22,219 bases of DNA from an uncultured Sneathia sp. (lineage in GTDB: Bacteria; Fusobacteriota; Fusobacteriia; Fusobacteriales; Leptotrichiaceae). Location of the stretch: contig CABURZ010000012.1 of the NCBI GenBank assembly GCA_902494065.1, forward strand, positions 1-22,219, given 5' to 3'. The position numbers were made by a program, and so were the translations under genes. Below the pieces are notes generated by a model. The model was given only the letters and a program-made list of their open reading frames with translations, was not told the origin of the DNA and did not search any database. Below, one piece after another: positions 7,449 through 14,767 of the stretch (the stretch's first letter is position 1; each line of letters begins with the position of its first letter).

Positions 7449-8141
7449 TTAATCACGTCTTTTTCCAAATAATCTGATAAGATATATAAATAGATTTATA
7501 AAATCAAGATATAGTGAAAATGCTCCCACTATTTCTACTCTATCTAATATATCTATATCTCCTTGATTTGCATACATTATTATATTTTGTTTTATTCTTT
7601 GCGTATCATATGCAACATATATTACAAATATTGCTACTCCTAGTATAGATAACATAAAATCAACACTAGAGCTTTTTAAAAATATATTAATAATTGAAAC
7701 TATTATTATTGAAAGTAGTCCTACAAATAAAAGACTACTATATTTCATTAAATTACTTCTTGTTATATACCCATAACTTGCTAGAACTATAAATAATACT
7801 AATGTACCTATAAGTACACTAAGTATACTATTTAGCGTATAAATAACTGCTATTGCTGATAACGTTACTCCTGTTGCTACAGAATATACAAATAATCCTA
7901 TTAATAATGTAGTAGACTTTGCCTTATATACCATCAATCCCATCACAATAGGAACAATAATTTGTATAGCTATAGCAAACGGAAATAAACTATACCCTAA
8001 TCCTCTAAAGCCATCATTTGTTATCATAAAAAATGATGTAATAAAAGTTAGAAACACTGCAATTCCTGTATATAGAAAAGTTCCCTTCAATTTTTTTTCA
8101 ATAATATTTTCCATTTCTGTCCTATTAATATCATAGTACAT
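7449..8141 (-). CDS. Bax inhibitor-1 (BI-1/YccA/YetJ) family membrane protein
   Basis: This inner-membrane protein of 230 residues has about seven hydrophobic segments (roughly 21-40, 52-72, 78-101, 106-125, 134-155, 161-178, 205-223). The family signature is clear in the last third: IYVAYDTQRIK (Asp179) and GAFSLYLDFINLFIYLIRLFG (Asp212). In Bacillus YetJ the two equivalent aspartates form a pH-sensitive latch for calcium leak. Bacterial members are also linked to quality control by FtsH in E. coli (YccA). Which role applies here is unknown. The ATG at 8141 follows GAAGGTGATAAT, 11 bases after thrS, so it is very likely on the thrS transcript. Confidence 0.9.
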   Translation of the reverse strand: MYYDINRTEMENIIEKKLKGTFLYTGIAVFLTFITSFFMITNDGFRGLGYSLFPFAIAIQIIVPIVMGLMVYKAKSTTLLIGLFVYSVATGVTLSAIAVIYTLNSILSVLIGTLVLFIVLASYGYITRSNLMKYSSLLFVGLLSIIIVSIINIFLKSSSVDFMLSILGVAIFVIYVAYDTQRIKQNIIMYANQGDIDILDRVEIVGAFSLYLDFINLFIYLIRLFGKRRD

Positions 8142-8152
8142 ATTATCACCTT

Positions 8153-10057
8153 CTATAAGTTAGCTTTCGTTTCTTTTTCTAATAGAGTTATAAAGTCGTC
8201 TACACTCATTTCTTGTGTATCAGTACTTGCATATCTTCTAATATTTACTCCGTTATTTTCAACTTCCTTTTTACCTATAACTACTTGAATAGGTATTTTT
8301 TGAACAACATTTGCTTCTCTTATCTTGTAACCTATTTTTTCTTGTCTTATATCAAGTTCTACTTTGAAACCTAAATCTATAAGCTTATTGTATAAATTTT
8401 TAGCAAAGTCTGCTTGTTCATCAGATATAGACATTATTCTAACTTGTACTGGTGCAAGCCATGCTGGGAACGCTCCTGCATAGTGTTCTATCAATACTCC
8501 CATAAATCTCTCTAAGCTTCCATACATAGCTCTATGTAACATTACAACTCTATGCTTTTCTCCATCTGGTCCTATATATGTTGCATCAAATCTCTCAGGT
8601 AAATTAAAGTCTAATTGTATAGTTCCTGTTTGCCATATTCTACCTAACGAATCTTTCATTTTAAAGTCTATTTTAGGTCCATAGAATGCTCCATCTCCAG
8701 GATTTAACTTGTATTTTTTACCAGCAGAAATTAATGCTTTTTCTAGTGAACTTTCAGCTATTTCCCATAAAGAGTCATCTCCTATAGCCTTTTCTGGTTT
8801 TGTTGATAATTCAATATCATATTCAAATCCAAATAATGTATAATATCTATCATATAAATTTATTATTTCTTTTATTTGATCTTCAATTTGATCTTTTGTA
8901 CAGAAAATATGTGTATCATCTTGAGTAAACGCTCTAACACGCATTAAACCATGTAATGCCCCTGAAAATTCATGTCTATGAACATGTCCCATTTCTGCTA
9001 ATTTTAAAGGTAAATCCTTATATGATCTTAATTCACTCTTATATGTTAAAACCCCTCCAGGACAATTCATAGGTTTTATAGCATAAACCTTTTCATCTAT
9101 TTCTGAAGTATACATGTTTTCCTTATAATTCTTCCAGTGCCCTGAAGTTTCCCAAAGTTCTTTATCTAACATTATAGGTGTTCTAATTTCTTTATAACCT
9201 GCCTTAACATGTTCTTGTCTCCATAATTCTTGTAGTCTTAAGAATAAGTCCATACCTTTTGGCAAGAAAAATGGGAATCCAGGTCCATGCTCGTCTATTA
9301 TAAATAGTCCTAATTGTTTTCCTAATTTTCTATGATCTCTTTTTTCAGCTTCAGCTAACATATTTAAGTGTTTTTCTAATTCATCTTTTGTAGGAAATGC
9401 AACACCATATATTCTTTGAAGCATTTTGTTTTTGGAATCTCCTCTCCAGTATGCCCCAGCCTTACTCATAAGCTTAAATGCTTTGACATAACCAGTTGAA
9501 GGTAGGTGTGTTCCACGACAAAGATCAAAAAACTCTCCTTGTGTATATGCACTAGCAGTATCTGCATCTAGTCCTTTTAAAATTTCTACCTTGTAGATTT
9601 CTCCTTCTTTTTCGTATTTTTCTATTAATTCCTTAACAGTATATTCATGTCTTTCAAATTTGTAGTTTTCTTTAATTATTTTATTCATTTCCTTTTCAAT
9701 AGCTTGCAAGTCTTCGTCTGTAAAAGGTCTTTCTGGATCAAAATCATAATAAAATCCATTTTCTATAACAGGACCTATTGCAAGTTTTGTATTAGGATAT
9801 AGTCTTTTTACAGCTTGTGCCATTATATGAGTTGTACTATGTCTTAGTATGTTAGTTCCTAATTCACTATCTATCGTAATTAAAGTTAGTTCTCCAGTTT
9901 GGGTTAGGGTGTATGAAGCATCTACTTGTACGCCATTAAATATTGCTCCTACTGTTTTCTTTGCTAAACTTACAGATATTGTTTTAGCAAATTCAATAAC
10001 AGTGAGTTCGTTTTCACATTGTCTTACACTACCATCTGGTAACTTAATTTCAAACAT
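8153..10057 (-). CDS. thrS: Threonyl-tRNA synthetase
   Basis: This enzyme charges tRNA-Thr in the cytosol. At 634 residues it has the full bacterial layout: TGS domain (1-60), editing domain with HSTTH (His73, His77) and LCRGTHLP (Cys180, His184), class II catalytic core, and C-terminal anticodon-binding domain (about 535-634). The zinc ligands are seen as PMNCPGG (Cys332), DDTHIF (His383) and VMLHRAMYGSLERF (His508). The ATG at 10057 follows GGAGGAACAATA. The predicted 5' leader is only about 25-30 bases, so there is no room for a T-box or for the structured operator known from E. coli thrS. It is the first gene of a four-gene unit running to the desulfurase. Confidence 0.97.
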   Translation of the reverse strand: MFEIKLPDGSVRQCENELTVIEFAKTISVSLAKKTVGAIFNGVQVDASYTLTQTGELTLITIDSELGTNILRHSTTHIMAQAVKRLYPNTKLAIGPVIENGFYYDFDPERPFTDEDLQAIEKEMNKIIKENYKFERHEYTVKELIEKYEKEGEIYKVEILKGLDADTASAYTQGEFFDLCRGTHLPSTGYVKAFKLMSKAGAYWRGDSKNKMLQRIYGVAFPTKDELEKHLNMLAEAEKRDHRKLGKQLGLFIIDEHGPGFPFFLPKGMDLFLRLQELWRQEHVKAGYKEIRTPIMLDKELWETSGHWKNYKENMYTSEIDEKVYAIKPMNCPGGVLTYKSELRSYKDLPLKLAEMGHVHRHEFSGALHGLMRVRAFTQDDTHIFCTKDQIEDQIKEIINLYDRYYTLFGFEYDIELSTKPEKAIGDDSLWEIAESSLEKALISAGKKYKLNPGDGAFYGPKIDFKMKDSLGRIWQTGTIQLDFNLPERFDATYIGPDGEKHRVVMLHRAMYGSLERFMGVLIEHYAGAFPAWLAPVQVRIMSISDEQADFAKNLYNKLIDLGFKVELDIRQEKIGYKIREANVVQKIPIQVVIGKKEVENNGVNIRRYASTDTQEMSVDDFITLLEKETKANL

Positions 10058-10089
10058 TATTGTTCCTCCATATTTCTTTAATATTAAAA

Positions 10090-10118
10090 ATTATACCACA
10101 TTTTATTTGATTTTTCTA
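10090..10118 (-). promoter_or_regulatory. Promoter of the thrS operon
   Basis: On the minus strand TGGTATAAT gives a TATAAT box (10090-10095) with a TGn extension. A weak TAGAAA (-35) lies 17 bases upstream (10113-10118). Start of transcription is predicted near 10083. It stands back to back with the plus-strand promoter of the methyltransferase remnant. Confidence 0.6.
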
Positions 10119-10126
10119 TAAATTTA

Positions 10127-10156
10127 TTGACAATTATTTAATACTATTGATATAAT
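10127..10156 (+). promoter_or_regulatory. Sigma-70-type promoter of the methyltransferase remnant
   Basis: TTGACA (10127-10132) and TATAAT (10151-10156), both perfect consensus hexamers, are separated by 18 bases, about 35 bases before the GTG start. It is divergent from the thrS promoter, with the two -35 regions eight bases apart. Confidence 0.75.
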
Positions 10157-10163
10157 AAATCAT

Positions 10164-10174
10164 GCACAGTGCGC
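10164..10174. promoter_or_regulatory. Inverted repeat with an embedded GCGC at the methyltransferase leader
   Basis: GCAC-A-GTGC (10164-10172) is a perfect 9-base dyad at the predicted transcription start, and it runs into GCGC at 10171-10174. GCGC is the target of M.HhaI, the closest relative I recognise for this enzyme. It is the only GCGC I found when reading the window. A site for autoregulation by the methyltransferase is possible, but this is speculative. Confidence 0.35.
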
Positions 10175-10189
10175 TATAAGAGGTGTAAA

Positions 10190-11066
10190 GTGATAAAAAT
10201 ACAAAAATTAAATTTAAAAAAATTAAAGTTTATAGATTTATTTGCTGGCATAGGTGGCTTTAGATTAGCGTTAGAATCATGCGGTGCAAAATGTATCTAC
10301 TCTAATGAATGGGATAAGAATGCAAAAGAAATATATAAATTAAATTTCGGCGACACTCCAGAGGGGGATATTACAAAAATAAATGAAAAAACAATTCCTA
10401 ATCATGATATTTTATGTGCTGGATTTCCTTGTCAATCTTTTTCTATAAGTGGCAAACAAAAAGGGTTTAATGACAGTCGTGGAACTCTATTTTTTGATGT
10501 AGCAAGAATCGTAAAAGAAAAAAGCCAAAAGTAATTTTTATGGAGAATGTAAAAAATTTTGCAACACATGACAATGGAAGTACATTAAATGTTGTAAAAA
10601 AAACTATGACAGATTTAGGATATGATTTTTATTGGAATGTGTTAAATTCTATTGATTATGGAATACCACAAAAAAGAGAACGTATATACATGGTTTGTTT
10701 TAGAAAAGATTTGATATTAAATAGTACTGATATTATGCAAAATACAAATAAAACTATACGAATTGGAACTGTTGGAAAAGGTGGACAAGGTGAAAGAATT
10801 TATAGCCCAAAAGGAATTGCAATAACTTTATCTTCTAATGGTGGGGCATATTCTCTAAAACTGGAGGATATTTAGTTAATGGTAAAACTAGAAAATTACA
10901 CCCACGCGAATGTGCTAGAATAATGGGATCCCCTGATTCATACATGATACACCCTTCTTTTAATCAAGCATATAAGCAGTTTGGAAATTCTGTTGTGGTC
11001 AATGTTTTACAATATATTGCTATAAATATAGGAAAGGCTTTAAATTATGAATATAGCTTTATTTAA
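10190..11066 (+). pseudogene. M.HhaI-like type II DNA (cytosine-5) methyltransferase, frameshifted
   Basis: The joined frames match the C5-methyltransferase family, and especially M.HhaI (GCGC) as I remember its sequence. Visible motifs: FIDLFAGIGGFRLALESCGA (SAM binding), AGFPCQSFSISGKQKGF with the catalytic Cys, FMENVKNF, GIPQKRERIYMVCF, KGGQGERIYSPKG, the target-recognition part GGYLVNGKTRKLHPRECARI, and KQFGNSVVVNVLQYIA. GTG at 10190 behind AAGAGGTG gives the same N-terminal length as M.HhaI; the GTG at 10169 lacks a ribosome-binding site. Lesions: an A6 tract at 10518-10523 needs one more A (EKK-PKV), and a G4 tract at 10843-10846 needs one more G (NGGG-IFSKTGG). After CFRKDL about 37 residues present in M.HhaI are missing in frame, as if two R(N/K)DL coding segments had recombined. 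The frames are open on both sides of each lesion, so decay is recent, or the frameshifts are sequencing errors. Confidence 0.9.
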
Positions 11067-11082
11067 AATATAGTTAATAAAA

Positions 11083-11354
11083 ATGGTACATCAAAAAAGA
11101 TAGCAACGGACAACATAAGTCGTATAAAGAGAATTGATAATGAGCTTATAGCTTCTATTAATTCGTCTATTGACAAAGAATATACAAAAGATAAGTGCGA
11201 TGAACTTATTAAGTGTTTCTCAAATTATGGTCAAAATACTTTTATAAAAAATTATAATTTAAAAAATTTACCCATAGGGAAAGCACAAATACATTGCTAT
11301 AAATTATCACTAGTAAAATATTTAAGTTTTAAAAAGGATTACCCATTTGGATAA
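11083..11354 (+). pseudogene. Truncated reading frame behind the methyltransferase, unknown (possible R-M partner remnant)
   Basis: I do not recognise this product. From about 11087 to the TAA at 11352-11354 one frame stays open for some 88 codons and has protein-like composition: KIATDNISRIKRIDNELIA, a Lys/Asp-rich middle, and NLPIGKAQIHCYKLSLVKYL. The frame has no ATG, GTG or TTG start. The ATG at 11083 is in the neighbouring frame and reads six codons to TAG, but one additional A in the A6 tract at 11093-11098 would join it (MVHQKKIATDN and so on), the same kind of -1 loss as in the methyltransferase. There is no clear ribosome-binding site. The 3' end runs straight into the pheT terminator, so the C-terminus is missing. 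Position 16 bases behind a methyltransferase suggests a restriction endonuclease or other R-M partner, but it does not resemble R.HhaI as I recall it. Confidence 0.45.
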
Positions 11355-11358
11355 TCCT
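11331..11358 (-). terminator. Rho-independent terminator of the gyrB-pheT transcript
   Basis: On the minus strand AGGATTATCC (11349-11358) pairs with GGGTAATCCT (11335-11344), ten pairs with one T-G wobble and the loop AAAT, followed by a T-run (11331-11335). It ends pheT, four bases past its stop. Convergent sequence from the R-M remnant reads into it. Confidence 0.9.
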
Positions 11359-11362
11359 AAAT

Positions 11363-13726
11363 TTAACTTCTAAGTATAGCTCCATAAGTATTTATTACTT
11401 TATTCTTAATCTTTTCAATAACTTCATTTATTTCTTCTTCTTTTAGAGTTTTTTCATTATCTATCATTTGTATCTTAAATGCAAAACTCTTGTAGCCGTT
11501 ATCAATTCCAAAACCTTTATAAATATCAAATAATTCTACCTTATTTATCAATTTATCAACTTTTGTTATTTCTTTAATAACATTTCCTAGTAATACATCA
11601 TCTTTTATTACAAATGCTAAATCTCTTGTAACTAATTGATATTTACTTAATGGTGTATACTTAAATGTGTTCTTTATGTATTGTTTTATCTTGTCTAAAT
11701 CTAGCTCACAATAAATTACACTTTCTCCCTCAAGATCAAAAGCTTCCTCTAAGTCTGGGTGTAGATTACCAAAACTTCCTAGTTTATCTTTTCCTACAAA
11801 GATATCTGCACTTCTTCCAGGATGTAGCGATACTTCATCACTTCTATTTAATTGATATGAAACGTTTAATTTATCAAATATTTTTTCAACTATTCCCTTC
11901 ATATCGTAGTAATCGTATTGTCTTTCTTTTCCATAAATATCTTTAGGCTTTGTTCCAGCTAAAATTATTGCTAACTTTGTAATTTCTTCATTTCCTACAA
12001 AAGCTTTTCCTACTTCAAAAAACTTTGCAAATTCAACACTTCTATTAAAATTATCTACAACATTTTTAATTAAACTATACATAAATGTAGGTCGCATTAC
12101 TGCAAAGTCTTCTGTTATAGGATTAGATATTTCAATTACATTTTTATATTCATACTTAATCTTTTCAAAAGCACTTTTTGGTATAAAGCTATAATTTATA
12201 ACTTCATTTAAACCTATAGAAGCTAAAAATTCCTTTAATTCATAATTTAGTTTTGTATTATCTAATATTCTATCTTTTTTTATGTCAAGCTTAGGTAAGA
12301 CATTTTCAATATTATCAAATCCATAAAGTCTTATTACTTCTTCATAATAGTCTTGAGCATTTAATAAATCTGATCTATGTGTTGGTGGAGTTAATTTTAA
12401 TGTATTATCGTCTAATTTTTCTACCACTATTTCTAATCTTGTAAATATATCTACTATTTTTTCTGAAGGTATATTTTTACCAACAAATCTTGCTAATTTG
12501 TCTAAATAAAGAGTTGTTACGGGTAATGTAGGTAAATTTATACATTTATCAATAGACCCTTTTAAAATTTGCCCATTAGTTATTTCATTCAATAAACTAG
12601 CAATTCTACTTGAAGCATAATCTAGCTCATTTGTATTTACCCATCGCTCAAATCTATATGATGATTCTGTGAATATTGCATATTTTCTAGATGTTCGTCT
12701 TACCATTATATTATCAAAATGTGCAGTTTCAATTAAAATATTTTTGGTATTTTCATCAACACTAAAGTTATTACCTCCCATAACTCCAGCTAATGCTACA
12801 ACTTGATTTCCTGATGCAACTACTATGTCATTTTCATCTAATTTGTATTCTTTATTTTCCAAACTTATAAATACTTCATCTTTTTTTGCACGTCTTATTT
12901 CAATATTCCCATTCAATTTATCTAAATCAAATATATGGTTAGGTTGTCCTAATTCAAGCATTACATAATTTGAAATATCAACTATATTATTAATACTTTT
13001 CATTCCTAATGCTTCTAATTTATCTTTTAACCATTTTGGACTTTCTCCAACTTTTACATTTTTTACAATACGAGCTAAATATCTATTTGAAATATTGCTA
13101 TCTTTAATAGATATATCATATTCACATTTTTCATCTATTTCTTTTAGAGAAAATTTAGGTTTATGTAATTCTATGTTGTAGTAACTACTTAACTCTCTTG
13201 CAATTCCTAAATAAGAAAGACAATCTGGTCTATTAGGCGTAATTTCTAGTTCAAATACAGTATCTCCTTTTTCAAAATATTCACTTAAAGGTATACCTAA
13301 TTTTGTATCTTCTGGGAAAATAATAATACCACTAGCATCATCACCTAACGATAATTCTTTTTTAGAACATAACATTCCTTGAGATAATACTCCACGTAAT
13401 TTTGTTTGCTTTATAGTAAACTCATCACTAAATTTAGTTCCTATTGTTGCTAATGCTACGATGTCTCCTAGTTTATGATTAGGTGCACCACATACAACTT
13501 GTAAAATTTCGCTTCCTGTATCAACTTTGCAAATAGTCAAATGGTCTGAATTTTCCATTTTTTCATATGAAACAATTTTAGCAGTTATAACAGTTTTTAA
13601 ATATTCATACTTAAATTCAATTTTTTCTACTTCTTGACCTATCATGGTTAGTGCTTTTTCTAACTCTTGGACACTCTTATCTTTTACATCTGCATATTCA
13701 TTTAGCCATTTTAATGAAATTAACAT
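11363..13726 (-). CDS. pheT: Phenylalanyl-tRNA synthetase beta subunit
   Basis: This is the large subunit of the cytosolic (alpha-beta)2 PheRS. At 787 residues it has the full bacterial length. Visible parts are the N-terminal OB-fold tRNA-binding domain (about 40-150, with MENSDHLTICKVDTG and QVVCGAPN), the EITPNRPDCLSYLGIARELS segment, the B3/B4 editing region (about 205-375, with IVDISNYVMLELGQPNHIFD), the B5 domain (about 400-475), the catalytic-like core, and the C-terminal FDX-ACB domain (about 695-787, starting near YTPLSKYQLVTRDLAFVI). The ATG at 13726 follows TAGGAGGATAAAAA. It is 11 bases behind pheS and ends the transcript at the strong hairpin beyond it. Confidence 0.97.
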   Translation of the reverse strand: MLISLKWLNEYADVKDKSVQELEKALTMIGQEVEKIEFKYEYLKTVITAKIVSYEKMENSDHLTICKVDTGSEILQVVCGAPNHKLGDIVALATIGTKFSDEFTIKQTKLRGVLSQGMLCSKKELSLGDDASGIIIFPEDTKLGIPLSEYFEKGDTVFELEITPNRPDCLSYLGIARELSSYYNIELHKPKFSLKEIDEKCEYDISIKDSNISNRYLARIVKNVKVGESPKWLKDKLEALGMKSINNIVDISNYVMLELGQPNHIFDLDKLNGNIEIRRAKKDEVFISLENKEYKLDENDIVVASGNQVVALAGVMGGNNFSVDENTKNILIETAHFDNIMVRRTSRKYAIFTESSYRFERWVNTNELDYASSRIASLLNEITNGQILKGSIDKCINLPTLPVTTLYLDKLARFVGKNIPSEKIVDIFTRLEIVVEKLDDNTLKLTPPTHRSDLLNAQDYYEEVIRLYGFDNIENVLPKLDIKKDRILDNTKLNYELKEFLASIGLNEVINYSFIPKSAFEKIKYEYKNVIEISNPITEDFAVMRPTFMYSLIKNVVDNFNRSVEFAKFFEVGKAFVGNEEITKLAIILAGTKPKDIYGKERQYDYYDMKGIVEKIFDKLNVSYQLNRSDEVSLHPGRSADIFVGKDKLGSFGNLHPDLEEAFDLEGESVIYCELDLDKIKQYIKNTFKYTPLSKYQLVTRDLAFVIKDDVLLGNVIKEITKVDKLINKVELFDIYKGFGIDNGYKSFAFKIQMIDNEKTLKEEEINEVIEKIKNKVINTYGAILRS

Positions 13727-13737
13727 TTTTTATCCTC

Positions 13738-14754
13738 CTAAAATTGTTCCAAAAATCTAATATCATTTTCAAAAAATACTCTTAAATCGTCTATCCCGTA
13801 TTTTAGCATAGTAACACGCTCTAATCCTATTCCAAATGCAAAACCTTGATATTTATTAGGATCTACTCCACCTGCTTGTAAAACTTTAGGATTTACCATT
13901 CCACTACCTAATATTTCAAGCCAACCAGTACCCTTACAAACTCTACAACCAGTACCCTTACATACTCCACATTCTACATCCATTTCGGCACTAGGTTCTG
14001 TAAATGGGAAAAAGTGAGGTCTAAATCTAACTTTTCTATCTTGACCAAAAATTCTTTTAACTATTAATTCCAACATTGCTTTAAAATTAGAAAATGATAC
14101 ATTTTCTCCAACCATAAGTCCTTCTACTTGATGAAACATAGGTGTATGTGAAACATCATAATCTGGTCTATAAACCTTTCCCAAAGATATCATTCTAAAC
14201 GGTGGCTTATGTTCCATCATATATCTAATTTGCATAGCTGATGTTTGAGTACGCAAAACTACTTCATCGTTAATATAGAAAGTATCTGTTTTTTCTCTTG
14301 ATGGATGTGTTTTAGGTATATTTAGTGCATCAAAATTATATTTTACTAATTCTACTTCAGGTCCATCAACTATATCAAATCCCATTTGTGATACTATATC
14401 TTTCATTTCTAGTATAGTTTTTGTTATAGGATGTAATGTTCCACTTCCAACATTTCTACCAGGTAATGTAATATCTATAGTTTCTTTTCCTATTCTCTCT
14501 AACTTTATTCTATTTTTTATTTCTTTTACTTTCTTTTCAATTTCATTCTGCAATAAATTTTTAGTTTCATTTATGGTCTTACCTATATCTTTACGCTCTT
14601 GCCCACTTAAATTTACCATTTCTTTTAAAAGTAAGCTAAATTCACTCTTTTTACCTAAGGCTTTTACTCTAATATCATTAACTCTTTCTAAGGTATCAGA
14701 TTCTTTTAAGTGTTTTAAAATATTATCTTTTATTAAACTTATTTTGTCTTCCAT
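13738..14754 (-). CDS. pheS: Phenylalanyl-tRNA synthetase alpha subunit
   Basis: This is the catalytic subunit of PheRS. At 338 residues it matches the bacterial norm. It has an N-terminal coiled coil (about 1-95) that binds tRNA-Phe, then the class II core: HPITKTILEMKDIVSQMGF (motif 1 region), RTQTSAMQIRYM, FRMISLGKVYRPDYDVSHTP (motif 2), and GFAFGIGLERVTMLKYGIDD (motif 3). A CxxCxxxxCxxC knuckle (Cys262, 265, 270, 273) is encoded by an imperfect duplication: a 16-base direct repeat (13923-13938 and 13947-13962, offset 24 bases, in frame) gives CKGTG twice. Some bacterial PheS proteins have a similar Cys-rich insert. The ATG at 14754 follows AAGGGGAAAA. The gene is 13 bases behind an unknown membrane protein gene. 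I saw no T-box leader in front of it. Confidence 0.96.
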   Translation of the reverse strand: MEDKISLIKDNILKHLKESDTLERVNDIRVKALGKKSEFSLLLKEMVNLSGQERKDIGKTINETKNLLQNEIEKKVKEIKNRIKLERIGKETIDITLPGRNVGSGTLHPITKTILEMKDIVSQMGFDIVDGPEVELVKYNFDALNIPKTHPSREKTDTFYINDEVVLRTQTSAMQIRYMMEHKPPFRMISLGKVYRPDYDVSHTPMFHQVEGLMVGENVSFSNFKAMLELIVKRIFGQDRKVRFRPHFFPFTEPSAEMDVECGVCKGTGCRVCKGTGWLEILGSGMVNPKVLQAGGVDPNKYQGFAFGIGLERVTMLKYGIDDLRVFFENDIRFLEQF

Positions 14755-14767
14755 TTTTCCCCTTCCA

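Noticed and set aside
10058..10168. T-box or other riboswitch before thrS
   Set aside because: The -10 box is about 33 bases from the ATG, leaving a leader too short for any known riboswitch.
10171..10174. Scarcity of GCGC as evidence of past restriction pressure
   Set aside because: Only about 17 GCG occur at all on the plus strand, so one GCGC against two or three expected from that count is not a meaningful depletion.
10169..10189. Upstream GTG at 10169 as the methyltransferase start
   Set aside because: It lies inside the dyad near the predicted transcription start with no ribosome-binding site; GTG at 10190 has AAGAGGTG and gives the M.HhaI N-terminal length.
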